Assembly (NCBI RefSeq): GCF_015352985.1
Contig: NZ_JACYXF010000010.1
Location: forward strand, 94,330-158,329
Direction of reading: 5' to 3'
DNA: 64,000 nucleotides
Source: Noviherbaspirillum malthae
Lineage (GTDB): Bacteria; Pseudomonadota; Gammaproteobacteria; Burkholderiales; Burkholderiaceae_D
Positions 40,462 through 49,488 of the stretch are shown here, one piece after another; the first letter of the stretch is position 1; each line of letters begins with the position of its first letter. Position numbers and translations under genes: made by a program. The notes under the pieces were generated by a model. It made no database searches. It saw only the letters and a list, made by a program, of their open reading frames with translations, and was not told the DNA's origin.

Positions 40462-42174
40462 TCATCGAGGCGCCTCTTTCTCCGGTTCGGTGCTGAACTG
40501 GAGTTCCTTCTCGGGACTTCCCGGCCAGTCCGAATTCTCCTGTGCAGGTTGTTCGATGACCAGGCCTTCGGACGTATCGGTAACCGTTCCCTTGTCCAGC
40601 AGCCCGGTCACCATCGCAGGCCACGCAGCAACCAGGCCGACCATCACGATCTGCAGGACTACCCAGGGTATCGCTCCCCAGTAGATATCCGAGCTCTTCA
40701 CTTCCTTCGGCGCCACGCCGCGCAGATAGAACAGTGCGAAGCCGAAAGGCGGATGCATGAACGAGGTCTGCATGTTCACGCACAGCATGACGCCGAACCA
40801 CACCAGGGCAGCGGATGCCGCAGCTTCCGGCGTACCCATCTGCTCGATCAGCACCGGCGCCAGCACCATTTCCGCGACCGGGGCGATCATCGGTACCACG
40901 ATGAAGGCGATCTCGAAGAAGTCGAGGAAGAAGGCAAGGAAGAAAATGAACAGGTTGACCACGACCAGGAAGCCGATCCAGCCGCCGGGAAGCGAGGTGA
41001 ACAGATGCTCCACCCAGAGGCCGCCGTCCACGCCCATGAAGACTACCGAGAAGCAGGTGGAACCGATCAGGATGAAGACCACCATGGAGGTCAGCCGCAT
41101 CGTGGACTGGTAGCCGAGCACGATGAGATCGCGCAGATCCTTGATGCGCGTGGCGCGGTAGATCAGCCAGGCGATAGCGACATACACCACCAGCAGCGTG
41201 GCCTGGAGGAAGGGCTTGATGTTGTCGCTGATGCCGGTATTCTTTTCGTGGAAGACCAGGCCAATAATCGTGGCGACGGCAAGGCCCGCCATGCCGACCC
41301 GGAAAAACTTGCTGTCGAGCCTGGAGAACATCGGATGCCGCACGACAGCCAGCACGACCGCACCTAGCGCGCCCATCGCGCCGGATTCGGTCGGTGTTGC
41401 GATGCCCAGCATCATCGTACCCAGCACCATGAAGATGAGCACGGCCGAGGGAATGATGCCCTTCATGCATTGGCGCCACAGCGCCCATCCCTGCAGGGTC
41501 CGGTCCTGCTTCGGAATCGCCGGCAGCCAGTCGGGTTTGATGCGCGTCAGGATGAAGGTGTACAGCACGAACAGGCCGATCTGCACCAGCGACGGGCCCC
41601 ATGCACCGAGATACATGCTGCCGACGTCGGCGCTCGCGGTCGGCGTGCGCAGCTGGTCGGCCAGGACCACCAGCACCAGCGACGGCGGCACCAGCTGAGT
41701 GATAGTGCCGGATGCGGCCAGGACGCCCGTCGTATAGCGTATGTTGTAGCCATAGCGCATCATGACCGGCAGCGAGATCATTGCCATCGTGATCACCTGG
41801 GCGGCCACCGTCCCGGTGATCGCACCGAGGATGAAGCCGACCATGATGACCGAGTAGCCCAGGCCGCCGCGTACGGTGCCGAAGAGCTGTCCCATCGAAT
41901 CGAGCATTTCCTCGGCCAGCCCGCATTTCTCCAGGATCGCGCCCATGAAGGTAAAGAATGGAATCGCGAGCAGCAGGTCGTTGGCGATGACGCTGCCGAA
42001 GATCCGCTGCGGAACGGCCTGCAGGTAATTGAGGCCGAAGAAGCCGTGCTCGATCGATATGAAGCCGAAGAACAGGCCCAGCGCCAGCAGGGAAAATGCG
42101 ACCGGAAAACCGATCAGCATGAAGATCACGAGGCCGCCGAACATGAGCGGCGGCATATACTCCAGCGGAATCAT
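40462..42174 (-). CDS. TRAP transporter large permease (DctM type)
   Basis: A 570-residue inner-membrane protein, the transport subunit of a tripartite ATP-independent periplasmic transporter for organic acids or similar anions. It has more than a dozen membrane helices; family motifs include LLLAIPFFTFMGAILEKCG near residue 70, TGTVAAQVITMAMISLPVMM and GIATPTESGAMGALGAVVLA. It is longer than the classic DctM (about 425) because of an extra loop and helix pair in the middle (FSRLDSKFFRVGMAG to LRDLIVLGYQ) and a charged tail of about 40 residues. It overlaps dctQ by four bases (ATGA). No dctP binding protein is in the window. Confidence 0.9.
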   Translation of the reverse strand: MIPLEYMPPLMFGGLVIFMLIGFPVAFSLLALGLFFGFISIEHGFFGLNYLQAVPQRIFGSVIANDLLLAIPFFTFMGAILEKCGLAEEMLDSMGQLFGTVRGGLGYSVIMVGFILGAITGTVAAQVITMAMISLPVMMRYGYNIRYTTGVLAASGTITQLVPPSLVLVVLADQLRTPTASADVGSMYLGAWGPSLVQIGLFVLYTFILTRIKPDWLPAIPKQDRTLQGWALWRQCMKGIIPSAVLIFMVLGTMMLGIATPTESGAMGALGAVVLAVVRHPMFSRLDSKFFRVGMAGLAVATIIGLVFHEKNTGISDNIKPFLQATLLVVYVAIAWLIYRATRIKDLRDLIVLGYQSTMRLTSMVVFILIGSTCFSVVFMGVDGGLWVEHLFTSLPGGWIGFLVVVNLFIFFLAFFLDFFEIAFIVVPMIAPVAEMVLAPVLIEQMGTPEAAASAALVWFGVMLCVNMQTSFMHPPFGFALFYLRGVAPKEVKSSDIYWGAIPWVVLQIVMVGLVAAWPAMVTGLLDKGTVTDTSEGLVIEQPAQENSDWPGSPEKELQFSTEPEKEAPR

Positions 42175-42716
42175 TGGACCGGCCTTTCATATTCGGTTTC
42201 GAAGCTGGCCTGACCGGCCAGGGCAGCGATGCGCTTGATCAGTTCGGAAATCCCTTGAAGTGCGAGGATGCCGAAGCCCAGCGGCACGATGAACTTGATC
42301 GGATAGCGCGGAAGGCCGCCCGCGTTGGCGGACTGTTCCATGATGTCCCATGAAGGCACGAACAGCGCCTTCCACGACAGCCAGGCAAAGAGAATGCAGG
42401 CGGGAAGCAGAAAGGCGATGACGCCGAGCACGTCGATCCACAATTGCATGCGCTTGGAGACGTGACCATAGATCAGGTCGACCCGCACATGCTCGTTGCG
42501 CTGGAAGGTGTAGGAAGCGCCGAGCATGACCGACGCACCGAACAAATACCACTGAAGTTCAAGCGGCCAGTTGTTGCTCCAGTCGAAGCCGTAGCGGATC
42601 AGCGCATTGGTCGCACTGATCAGGCAGGAAAGCAGAATCATCAGGTTTGCCAGCCTGCCGACACGCTCGCCCAGCCTGTCGATCCAGCGTGACACCTGTA
42701 AAAGTGTTTGAAGCAT
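42171..42716 (-). CDS. TRAP transporter small permease (DctQ type)
   Basis: A 181-residue four-helix membrane subunit that pairs with DctM. The DctQ signature SCLISATNALIRYGFDWSNN and WPLELQWYLFGASVMLGASY are clear, followed by NEHVRVDLIYGHVSKR. It is the first gene of the two-gene unit and starts about 120 bases from the inverted repeat at 42822. Substrate cannot be told without the binding protein. Confidence 0.9.
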   Translation of the reverse strand: MLQTLLQVSRWIDRLGERVGRLANLMILLSCLISATNALIRYGFDWSNNWPLELQWYLFGASVMLGASYTFQRNEHVRVDLIYGHVSKRMQLWIDVLGVIAFLLPACILFAWLSWKALFVPSWDIMEQSANAGGLPRYPIKFIVPLGFGILALQGISELIKRIAALAGQASFETEYERPVQ

Positions 42717-42821
42717 CGTCTCCGTCCATTAATGTAGATTAGCAATCTGACGCAATTCGCTGACGATTCGCCGCGAACAAAATGTCCGATCGGAGTATAG
42801 GTTGGAGCCGAAGAAGTACCG

Positions 42822-42837
42822 CTAGGGTTTCCCCTAG
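42822..42837. promoter_or_regulatory. Inverted repeat between TRAP and two-component genes
   Basis: CTAGGG (42822-42827) faces CCCTAG (42832-42837) over a 4-base spacer. It sits in the divergent gap between dctQ (start 42716) and the kinase gene, where a target of the adjoining FixJ-type regulator would be expected. No promoter hexamers are clear. Confidence 0.5.
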
Positions 42838-42873
42838 GTGGCGGCTACGTAGTAATGCGCAAGCGTGCCTGCA

Positions 42874-44394
42874 ATGCGGTATGCGATATCCGGTACGGTA
42901 GGATGGGAAGTTCGGACAGGAAAACCAACTCTTGACATCGTGAAACGAGACAGCTTCTCCTTGCATGGCTTGCATCGCCTCTATCTGGCGTCTACCCGCA
43001 CCCCGGCGCGCACCGTTTCGCTTGCGCTGCTGATGGCCGGCGTCATCGCCGTAGCCGATCTGATTACCGGCTACGAGGTGCGCCTTGCCGTTTTGTACAT
43101 GCTGCCCATCGCGGTGGCCACCTGGCGCGCGGGCATCCGTGCCGGCATCTTCGTCGCAGGCATCGCAGTCGTCAGCTGGAGCGTCAGCTTTCATCCCGAC
43201 CATCGCTACTCGAGCGAACTGTTCTATTTCTGGGAAGGCGGCGCTCTGGGAGCAACCTTCCTGATCACGGTATTCCTGCTCGCACGGCTTCACGATGCGC
43301 TTGGAGACGCAGACAGACGGTTCCGGGAAGTGCTGCAAGGCCTTGCCGCCTATGTCTACGTAACGAGCGAGCAGAACGGCAAGATCCTGTACGCCAACCA
43401 GCCGCTCGAACGGCTGCTGGGCATGGATCTGGCGGGGCGGCACGGCGATGTCGTCAGCCAGCGCATCTGCGCGACGGGCGACACCATGAATGCAAATGCC
43501 GGCCTTGCCCGCCATTCCTTCAGTTACTACGAGGCGCGTGACCGGCTATCGGGGCGCTCGTTCGGCGTGCAGGCCGGCCCGGTCAGCTGGGAGTCCCGTG
43601 AACTGGCGCATCTGCATGTGCTCACCGATATTACGGAACAGAAGGAAGCGGCGGTGCTGAAGTTCCGGCACAGGGAAATGGTCGGCAAGACCTCGCGCAT
43701 GGCAGTGCTGGCGGAGATCGCCACGATGCTCGGCCACGAACTGAACCAGCCCCTGATGGCAATCACTACCTACAACAGCGCCGGAAAGATCCTGCTGTCG
43801 CAGGATGTGCCGGATATCGCTGCTGCAATTTCCTCGCTGGACAAGTCGGCGGCGCAGGCGGCACGCGCCAGCGAAATCGTCAGCAGGACGAGAAGCTTTC
43901 TGCAGCGCCGCGCGCCATCGATGCTGAGCGCCGGTATCAACGCACTGATTCGTGATGCAGTCCAGACGATGGAGCCCGACATGCGCGGCATCCTGCTTGA
44001 CGTTGATGACAGCGCGACCGCAAGTCTTGTGCCGATATCGATGGATCCCACGCTGATCGAACAGGTCATCGTCAATCTGCTGAGCAATGCGGCGGATGCG
44101 GCACGTTCGGCCGGACGCGACATGCCAAGAATCGGCATTTCCACGGCAGTCGATGACGGCGCTGTCGTCGTTTCGGTTCAGGACAACGGGGAAGGTATCT
44201 CGAGCGACGCCGCTGCCAAGCTCTATGACGCCTTCTTTACCACCAAGTCCGGCGGACTGGGGCTCGGCCTTTCTATCTGCCGTTCCATCGTAGAAGCCCA
44301 CCATGGCCAGCTGGAACACCATGACCTCGGCGGCGCAGGCACCGTCTTTTCCTTTCGCCTTCCCATCGTCCATACGCAGGAGACACATCAATGA
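42874..44394 (+). CDS. Sensor histidine kinase, membrane-bound, with PAS domain
   Basis: About 506 residues. The N-terminus has three or four membrane helices (VSLALLMAGVIAVADLI, LAVLYMLPIAVATWRAGIRA, then LGATFLITVFLLA), then a PAS domain (REVLQGLAAYVYVTSEQNG, about 145-255), HisKA with the phosphoacceptor His288 in LGHELNQPLMAITTY, and HATPase with VIVNLLSNAADAA, VQDNGEGI and SGGLGLGLSICRSIV. The start is not certain: GTG 42865, ATG 42874 and GTG 42940 are all in frame and none has a strong ribosome site. The stop overlaps the regulator start (ATGA). It resembles FixL/DctS-like kinases controlling transport of organic acids. Confidence 0.85.
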   Translation: MRYAISGTVGWEVRTGKPTLDIVKRDSFSLHGLHRLYLASTRTPARTVSLALLMAGVIAVADLITGYEVRLAVLYMLPIAVATWRAGIRAGIFVAGIAVVSWSVSFHPDHRYSSELFYFWEGGALGATFLITVFLLARLHDALGDADRRFREVLQGLAAYVYVTSEQNGKILYANQPLERLLGMDLAGRHGDVVSQRICATGDTMNANAGLARHSFSYYEARDRLSGRSFGVQAGPVSWESRELAHLHVLTDITEQKEAAVLKFRHREMVGKTSRMAVLAEIATMLGHELNQPLMAITTYNSAGKILLSQDVPDIAAAISSLDKSAAQAARASEIVSRTRSFLQRRAPSMLSAGINALIRDAVQTMEPDMRGILLDVDDSATASLVPISMDPTLIEQVIVNLLSNAADAARSAGRDMPRIGISTAVDDGAVVVSVQDNGEGISSDAAAKLYDAFFTTKSGGLGLGLSICRSIVEAHHGQLEHHDLGGAGTVFSFRLPIVHTQETHQ

Positions 44395-45005
44395 ACGGCC
44401 AGACTGTCTATATCGTCGATGACGACGATGCGATCCGGGACTCGCTGCGCATGCTGTTCACGGCTCTGAAAATCAGCGTGGAGACCTTCGGTTCGGCAGC
44501 CGCCTTCCTCACCGCCTACCGGCGCGACTGGTCGGGCTGCATCGTGCTCGATATCCGGATGCCTGGAATGAGCGGTCTCGTCATGCAGGAAGAACTCGCG
44601 AAACGGCGCATCGCCCTTCCTGTCATATTCCTGAGCGGCCATGCCGACGTGCCCATTGCGGTACGCGCGCTCAAGCAGGGCGCCTACGATTTCATCGAAA
44701 AACCGCTTGAAGCGGAGATACTGGTGCCGGCGGTCCTGGCCGCGCTCGAAGCCGATGCCGCGCAGCGCAAGCGGCAGAGCGGCCAGGAAAACATTGCGCT
44801 CAACAGCAATGGACCGCTTGAAGAACTGACCGAACGGGAACAGCAGGTACTGAGGCTTCTGCTGAACGGAAAATCCAGCCGCTACATGGCGGAGGAACTG
44901 AAGCTCAGTGTCAAGACCATCGAGTTCCACCGCGCGAAGATTCGCGAGAAGCTCGGCGTGACTTCCCTGGCCGAGCTTTTCAGGCTGTTTCCCAACGGCC
45001 TGTGA
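44391..45005 (+). CDS. FixJ/NarL-type response regulator
   Basis: A 204-residue regulator. The receiver has the acidic pocket VYIVDDDDAIRD, phosphoacceptor Asp54 in IVLDIRMPGMSG, the switch residues FLSGHADVPIAV and Lys in FIEKPLEAE. The LuxR-type helix-turn-helix is at residues 140-200 (LTEREQQVLRLLLNGKSS, LSVKTIEFHRAKIREKLG). Overlap with the kinase gene argues for a cognate pair, and position suggests control of the divergent TRAP genes. It ends 9 bases before the converging cysB stop. Confidence 0.93.
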   Translation: MNGQTVYIVDDDDAIRDSLRMLFTALKISVETFGSAAAFLTAYRRDWSGCIVLDIRMPGMSGLVMQEELAKRRIALPVIFLSGHADVPIAVRALKQGAYDFIEKPLEAEILVPAVLAALEADAAQRKRQSGQENIALNSNGPLEELTEREQQVLRLLLNGKSSRYMAEELKLSVKTIEFHRAKIREKLGVTSLAELFRLFPNGL

Positions 45006-45014
45006 CGCCTTGAT

Positions 45015-45941
45015 TCACGCACCCGCGCTGAGCGCCGTCTCAATGTCGGCACGCCTGAGCTCCGGCGCGAACTGCAGGATGAAGTCGTAGGTGTAAGAGC
45101 GCAGGTAGGCGCCGCGACGCACGGCAAGCCGGGTCACGTTCGGTGCGAACAGATGTGCTGCCTCCAGCGCTTGCAGGCTGGCGTTGCGGCTGTTCTCCAC
45201 CGCCATCGATGCGACGATGCCCACACCCAGCCCCAGCGACACGTACTGCTGAATCACGTCCGAATCCATGGCCGTGAGCACAATATCGGCGGCAATGCCG
45301 GCCTGGCGGAATGCATCGTCGATATGGCCGCGGCCGGTGAAGCCGACATCATAGGTAATCAGCGGATAGGCCGCGAGGTCTTCCAGCGAAAGCAGATTCA
45401 GCTGTCCGAGCGGATGCCCTTCCGGCACCACCACGACGTGGCTCCACTGATAGCAGGGAAACGATACCAGTTCCTCGAACTGGCTCAGACCTTCGGTGGC
45501 GATGCCGATGTCGGCCTTGCCGGACATGACCCATTCGGCGATATGCTCTGGCGAACTCTGCTGCAGCGCGATGCGCACATCCGGAAATGAAGCGCGGAAG
45601 GATTGCACCACGCGCGGCAGCACGTAGCGCGCCTGCGTATGCGTGGTGGCGACGCTGAGCGTGCCGCTGCGCTCGCCGGCGTATTCCTGGCTGGCCTGGC
45701 GCAGGTTTTCGGCTTCGAGCAGAAGCCTTTCGATGATCTGCAGAATGCCCTTGCCGGGTTCGGTCAGGCCGGTCAGGCGCTTGCCGTTGCGCTCGAAGAT
45801 TTCCACGCCCAGCTCTTCTTCCAGTTCGCGGATCTGGCGGCTCACGCCCGGCTGCGAGGTGAACAGCACATTGGCCACCTCGGTCAGGTTGTATCCCCGG
45901 CGCGCGGCTTCCCGTATCGAGCGCAGTTGCTGAAAATTCAT
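45015..45941 (-). CDS. cysB: CysB-family LysR-type regulator
   Basis: A 308-residue transcription activator. The N-terminus MNFQQLRSIREAARRGYNLT with TEVANVLFTSQPGVSRQIRE is the CysB/Cbl subtype of the LysR helix-turn-helix, distinct from other LysR proteins. The ligand domain has TTHTQARYVLPRVV, the sulfate/O-acetylserine pocket found in CysB. It is last in the cysTWA unit, 12 bases after cysA. It should activate sulfate and sulfonate genes under sulfur limitation; whether it acts as CysB or Cbl/SsuR cannot be told. Confidence 0.92.
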   Translation of the reverse strand: MNFQQLRSIREAARRGYNLTEVANVLFTSQPGVSRQIRELEEELGVEIFERNGKRLTGLTEPGKGILQIIERLLLEAENLRQASQEYAGERSGTLSVATTHTQARYVLPRVVQSFRASFPDVRIALQQSSPEHIAEWVMSGKADIGIATEGLSQFEELVSFPCYQWSHVVVVPEGHPLGQLNLLSLEDLAAYPLITYDVGFTGRGHIDDAFRQAGIAADIVLTAMDSDVIQQYVSLGLGVGIVASMAVENSRNASLQALEAAHLFAPNVTRLAVRRGAYLRSYTYDFILQFAPELRRADIETALSAGA

Positions 45942-45953
45942 GGTCGTTCTCCC

Positions 45954-47021
45954 TTACACGGCTTCGTCTACGAACACGCGCAGACGCTTGGGCCGCACCA
46001 CCAGCGCTTCGCCTTCCTTGAGCGCCAGCTGCGCATAACGCTCGGTGGAGATCACTGCCTCGATCATTTCCTTGTTGTCAGCGCGCTCCAGCTCCAGCTG
46101 AGCCAGCGGGCCGATCGCGTGGGCGCGGCGCAATACGGCGACAATGCCTTCCGCATCCGTGGTATAGCGCTCGATTTCCAGTTCATGCGGACGGACGAAT
46201 CCGATGCCCTTTGCATCCTCCGCATGCGCATGGTCGGGCGCGTCGAGGGCGACGCCGCCGCTGTCGAGCACGCCCTGGTGTACGCGGCCGTGAAAGAGAT
46301 TGACGTTGCCGAGGAAGCCGTAGACGAACGGACTGGCCGGATGGTTGTACACCGCATCCGGCGCGCCGATCTGCTCGACCTGACCCTTGTTCATCAGCAC
46401 GATCTGGTCGGCCACTTCCAGCGCTTCTTCCTGGTCGTGCGTAACGAAGATGCTGGTGACGTGCAGTTCGTCATGCAGGCGGCGCAGCCAGCGGCGCAGT
46501 TCCTTGCGCACCTTGGCGTCGAGCGCGCCGAAAGGCTCGTCCAGCAGCAGCACGCGCGGCTCGACCGCCAGCGCTCGGGCGAGCGCGATACGCTGGCGCT
46601 GGCCGCCGGACAGCTGCGGCGGGTAGCGGTCTGCCAGCCAGTCGAGCTGCACCAGTTCCAGCAGTTGCATCACCTTCTGCCGGATCTGCGTCTCCGACGG
46701 ACGCAGCTTGCGCGGCTTGACACGCAGGCCGAAAGCGATGTTCTCGAATACCGTCATGTGCTTGAACAGCGCGTAGTGCTGGAACACGAAACCGACCTGG
46801 CGCTCGCGCACATGATGGCTGGAAGCATCCTCGCCGTCGAGGAACACCTGGCCCGAATCCGGCTGCTCCAGGCCGGCGATGATGCGCAGCAGCGTGGTCT
46901 TGCCGCAGCCGGAAGGCCCGAGCAGCGCGGTCAGTTCGCCGGGCGGAAAGTTGAGCGAGACGTCATTGAGGGCGACGAAATTGCCGAAACGCTTGTTGAT
47001 ATTCCTGACTTCGATACCCAT
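45954..47021 (-). CDS. cysA: Sulfate/thiosulfate ABC transporter ATPase
   Basis: A 355-residue ATPase of the sulfate importer. Walker [10 protein letters not shown] (near residue 35), the signature [15 protein letters not shown], and Walker [13 protein letters not shown] are followed by a C-terminal TOBE-like domain ([27 protein letters not shown]) as usual in CysA. The start codon is two bases from the cysW stop, so translation is probably coupled. Confidence 0.96.
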   Translation of the reverse strand: MGIEVRNINKRFGNFVALNDVSLNFPPGELTALLGPSGCGKTTLLRIIAGLEQPDSGQVFLDGEDASSHHVRERQVGFVFQHYALFKHMTVFENIAFGLRVKPRKLRPSETQIRQKVMQLLELVQLDWLADRYPPQLSGGQRQRIALARALAVEPRVLLLDEPFGALDAKVRKELRRWLRRLHDELHVTSIFVTHDQEEALEVADQIVLMNKGQVEQIGAPDAVYNHPASPFVYGFLGNVNLFHGRVHQGVLDSGGVALDAPDHAHAEDAKGIGFVRPHELEIERYTTDAEGIVAVLRRAHAIGPLAQLELERADNKEMIEAVISTERYAQLALKEGEALVVRPKRLRVFVDEAV

Positions 47022-47023
47022 GA

Positions 47024-47932
47024 TTATTCCTGCCCTTCTTGCAGAGGTTTCAAGTTGCTGTCATGCGCGCGCCATTCGACGAAGGTCTTCAGCGCCAGCG
47101 TGACCAGTGCCAGCAAGGCCAGCAGGGACGCGACGGCGAAGGCGGCGGCAAAGTTGTATTCGTTATAGAGAATCTCGACCTGCAGCGGCATGGTGTTGGT
47201 CTCGCCGCGGATGTGGCCGGATACCACCGACACCGCGCCGAACTCGCCCATTGCACGTGCGTTGCACAGGATGACGCCGTACAGCAGGCCCCATTTGATG
47301 TTGGGCAGCGTCACATGCCAGAAGGTGCGCCAGCCTGAAGCGCCGAGCACCAGCGCGGCCTCTTCCTCTTCGGTACCCTGCGACTGCATCAGCGGAATCA
47401 GTTCGCGCGCCACGAAGGGAAAGGTCACGAAAATCGTAGCCAGCACGATGCCCGGCACGGCGAACAGGATCTTGATGTCATGCTCGCGCAGCCACGGGCC
47501 GAACCAGCCCTGGGCGCCGAACAGCAGCACATAGATCAGGCCCGAGATGACCGGCGAGACCGAGAACGGCAGGTCGATCAGGGTCAGCAGGATGTTCTTG
47601 CCGCGGAACTCGAACTTGGCAATGGTCCACGCGGCGGCCACGCCGAATACCAGGTTCAGCGGTACCGCAATGGCGGCGGTGATCAGGGTCAGGCGGATCG
47701 CCGACAACGCATCCGGCTCGACGATGGCGGCGACGTAGGCATCCCAACCCTTGCGCAGCGCTTCGGCGAATACGGCTGCCAAGGGCACAAACAGGAACAG
47801 CGTCAGGAACAGCAGTGCGACGCTGATCAGCAGCGTACGGACCCAGACCGGCTCGACGGTAGCAGCGGGAGCATAAGCCGGCTCAGCGCGCGCAGCGCTC
47901 GCAGGCAATGTGGAAACGGCAGCGCCGGCCAT
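47024..47932 (-). CDS. cysW: Sulfate ABC transporter permease CysW
   Basis: A 302-residue inner-membrane permease. Six membrane helices follow an Ala-rich cytoplasmic N-terminus of about 30 residues that is longer than usual ([20 protein letters not shown]). The EAA loop reads [20 protein letters not shown] with [24 protein letters not shown] is the CysW-typical segment. It starts one base after the cysT stop. Confidence 0.95.
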   Translation of the reverse strand: MAGAAVSTLPASAARAEPAYAPAATVEPVWVRTLLISVALLFLTLFLFVPLAAVFAEALRKGWDAYVAAIVEPDALSAIRLTLITAAIAVPLNLVFGVAAAWTIAKFEFRGKNILLTLIDLPFSVSPVISGLIYVLLFGAQGWFGPWLREHDIKILFAVPGIVLATIFVTFPFVARELIPLMQSQGTEEEEAALVLGASGWRTFWHVTLPNIKWGLLYGVILCNARAMGEFGAVSVVSGHIRGETNTMPLQVEILYNEYNFAAAFAVASLLALLALVTLALKTFVEWRAHDSNLKPLQEGQE

Positions 47933-47933
47933 G

Positions 47934-48797
47934 TCAGGTCCTTTCTACCTGACCGCGCTTGCGGGTCCAGGCTTGCAGCAGGTTAATCGTCAGAAGCATC
48001 GTGAACGACAGCAGGAGCATGACGACCGCAATGGCGGTCGCGCCGGCATAGTCGTACTGCTCCAGCTTGGTAATGATGAACAGCGGCGTGATCTCGGAAA
48101 TCATCGGCATGTTGCCGGCGATGAAAATGACCGAGCCGTACTCGCCGGTGGCCCGAGCGAAAGCGAGCGCAAAGCCTGTCAGCAGGGCCGGGAGAATGGT
48201 CGGGAAAATGACCTTGGCAAACGTTTGAAGCCGGTTGGCGCCAAGGCTGGCTGCGGCTTCTTCCAGTTCGCGTTCGGCCTCTTCAAGCACCGGCTGCACC
48301 GTGCGCACGACAAAAGGCAGGCCGATGAAAGTCAGCGCGACGATCACGCCCAGCGGCGTGAAGGCCACCTTGATGCCGAGCGGCTCAAAGTGGCGGCCTA
48401 TCCAGCCGTTGCCGGAGTACAGCGCGGTGAGCGCAATGCCGGCCACCGCGGTCGGCAGCGCGAAAGGCAGATCGACCAGCGCGTCGATGATTTTCTTGCC
48501 GGGGAAGCGGTAGCGCACCAGTACCCAGGCCACGATGCCGCCGAAGAAGACGTTCAGGGTCGCGCCGATGAGCGAAGCGCCGAAGGTCAGCTTGTAGGAA
48601 GCCACCACGCGATCCGACGTGACCGCCGCAATGAAGCCGTCCCAGGTCATGGTGAAGGTCTTGAGAAATACCGCCGAAAGCGGTATCAGCACGATCAGGG
48701 CTAGATAAAACAGCGTAAACCCGAGCGAAAGCCGGAACCCCGGCAGCACGCTCGCGTTGCGGCTTTTTCCCTTTAATTGTTGTATAGCAACCGCCAT
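47934..48797 (-). CDS. cysT: Sulfate ABC transporter permease CysT (CysU)
   Basis: A 287-residue membrane permease, partner of CysW. It has a short cytoplasmic start ([20 protein letters not shown]), six membrane helices, and the EAA loop [20 protein letters not shown] with [26 protein letters not shown] is typical of CysT. It is the first gene of the cysTWA-cysB unit; GGGAG lies just before the ATG. No binding protein gene precedes it; sbp is 7 kb away in the same orientation. Confidence 0.95.
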   Translation of the reverse strand: MAVAIQQLKGKSRNASVLPGFRLSLGFTLFYLALIVLIPLSAVFLKTFTMTWDGFIAAVTSDRVVASYKLTFGASLIGATLNVFFGGIVAWVLVRYRFPGKKIIDALVDLPFALPTAVAGIALTALYSGNGWIGRHFEPLGIKVAFTPLGVIVALTFIGLPFVVRTVQPVLEEAERELEEAAASLGANRLQTFAKVIFPTILPALLTGFALAFARATGEYGSVIFIAGNMPMISEITPLFIITKLEQYDYAGATAIAVVMLLLSFTMLLTINLLQAWTRKRGQVERT

Positions 48798-48859
48798 GGC
48801 TCCCTCTTATTACAAATTCGACTATGCAGACCGAATAATTGCATTGGGAGGTTATAAAG

Positions 48860-48866
48860 AGAACGA
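48860..48866 (-). promoter_or_regulatory. Candidate sulfur-regulon motif upstream of cysT
   Basis: TCGTTCT on the minus strand, preceded by AATAG and followed by an A/T tract, lies 63-69 bases before the cysT ATG. The same heptamer occurs 65-71 bases before the sbp ATG. It may be part of a CysB-family site; this is inference from two examples. Confidence 0.35.
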
Positions 48867-49215
48867 CTATTTCTGCATGTCGTTATGCTGCGGGCGTATA
48901 TAAAAGAAATGGAATAGATCATGCGCAGCCATTTCTGTGTTCCAGCGCCGATGACACAAGGTTGGCGTTGATGTGGAAACACAGGGAAATCAACGGCTTG
49001 GAACGCGGCGCCGGAGATTGGGCCGCTGTTTGCTGCAACGGCGTCTGAGTTCATCAAGCGTAAGGAGTTTGCTGACTCATGCCTTGGCAATTCAAGCGTC
49101 TTGTTAATTTAAGGCGGGAATAAGGTGAAACAGGGTGTAAAAGTAGGTGTATTCGCTATTTACCATAGGCAATACTTTGCTACTGTCTTTCTTATAACAA
49201 CTAACGTCTAATCAC

Positions 49216-49317
49216 ATGCTAATTAGAGATATCACAGCGATCGTACTGCGTACCGCCATCGCGGTCGTGGTCGTGGCCGCACTGGCGCTTGCGGTCGCCA
49301 ATATCGCTTCCATCTGA
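49216..49317 (+). CDS. Possible 33-residue membrane peptide
   Basis: A short reading frame, ATG 49216 to TGA 49315-49317. It encodes one hydrophobic helix (AIVLRTAIAVVVVAALALAV) flanked by MLIRDIT and NIASI, which looks like a single-span small membrane protein. There is no clear ribosome site, and the frame lies in an AT-richer intergenic region, so it may be chance. If real it would be transcribed away from cysT and toward the EAL gene. Confidence 0.3.
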   Translation: MLIRDITAIVLRTAIAVVVVAALALAVANIASI

Positions 49318-49488
49318 TTCGGTCCGTTCTGGATCAAGCGCCTTCGGGGAACCGTGCTTTCTTCCGAAAGGAAAGCCAGCAGGTACCTGCTTGATCATCC
49401 CGGCACAGGAAAGCCACTGCCTGGAGCCTGCTTCGAAACTTGCCGTGCGGCGTGAGTCCAGTACAGTTCGCGCTTCTGCGCCGCGCAA

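Larger units (their letters stand above)
48798..49488. other. AT-richer gap between the cys and ssu units
   Basis: This 691-base stretch separates the EAL gene end from cysT. It is clearly more AT-rich than its surroundings. It contains the cysT upstream region with the AGAACGA motif, a possible 33-codon gene (49216-49317), a hairpin (GCTTTCTT with its partner, 49356-49376) and a 14 bp perfect palindrome, AGCAGGTACCTGCT, at 49378-49391. No larger gene is convincing on either strand. Confidence 0.5.

Noticed and set aside
49378..49391. Perfect 14 bp palindrome AGCAGGTACCTGCT as an operator
   Set aside because: It lies downstream of the EAL gene with no promoter nearby, and a palindrome of this length can occur by chance; recorded only in the gap entry.
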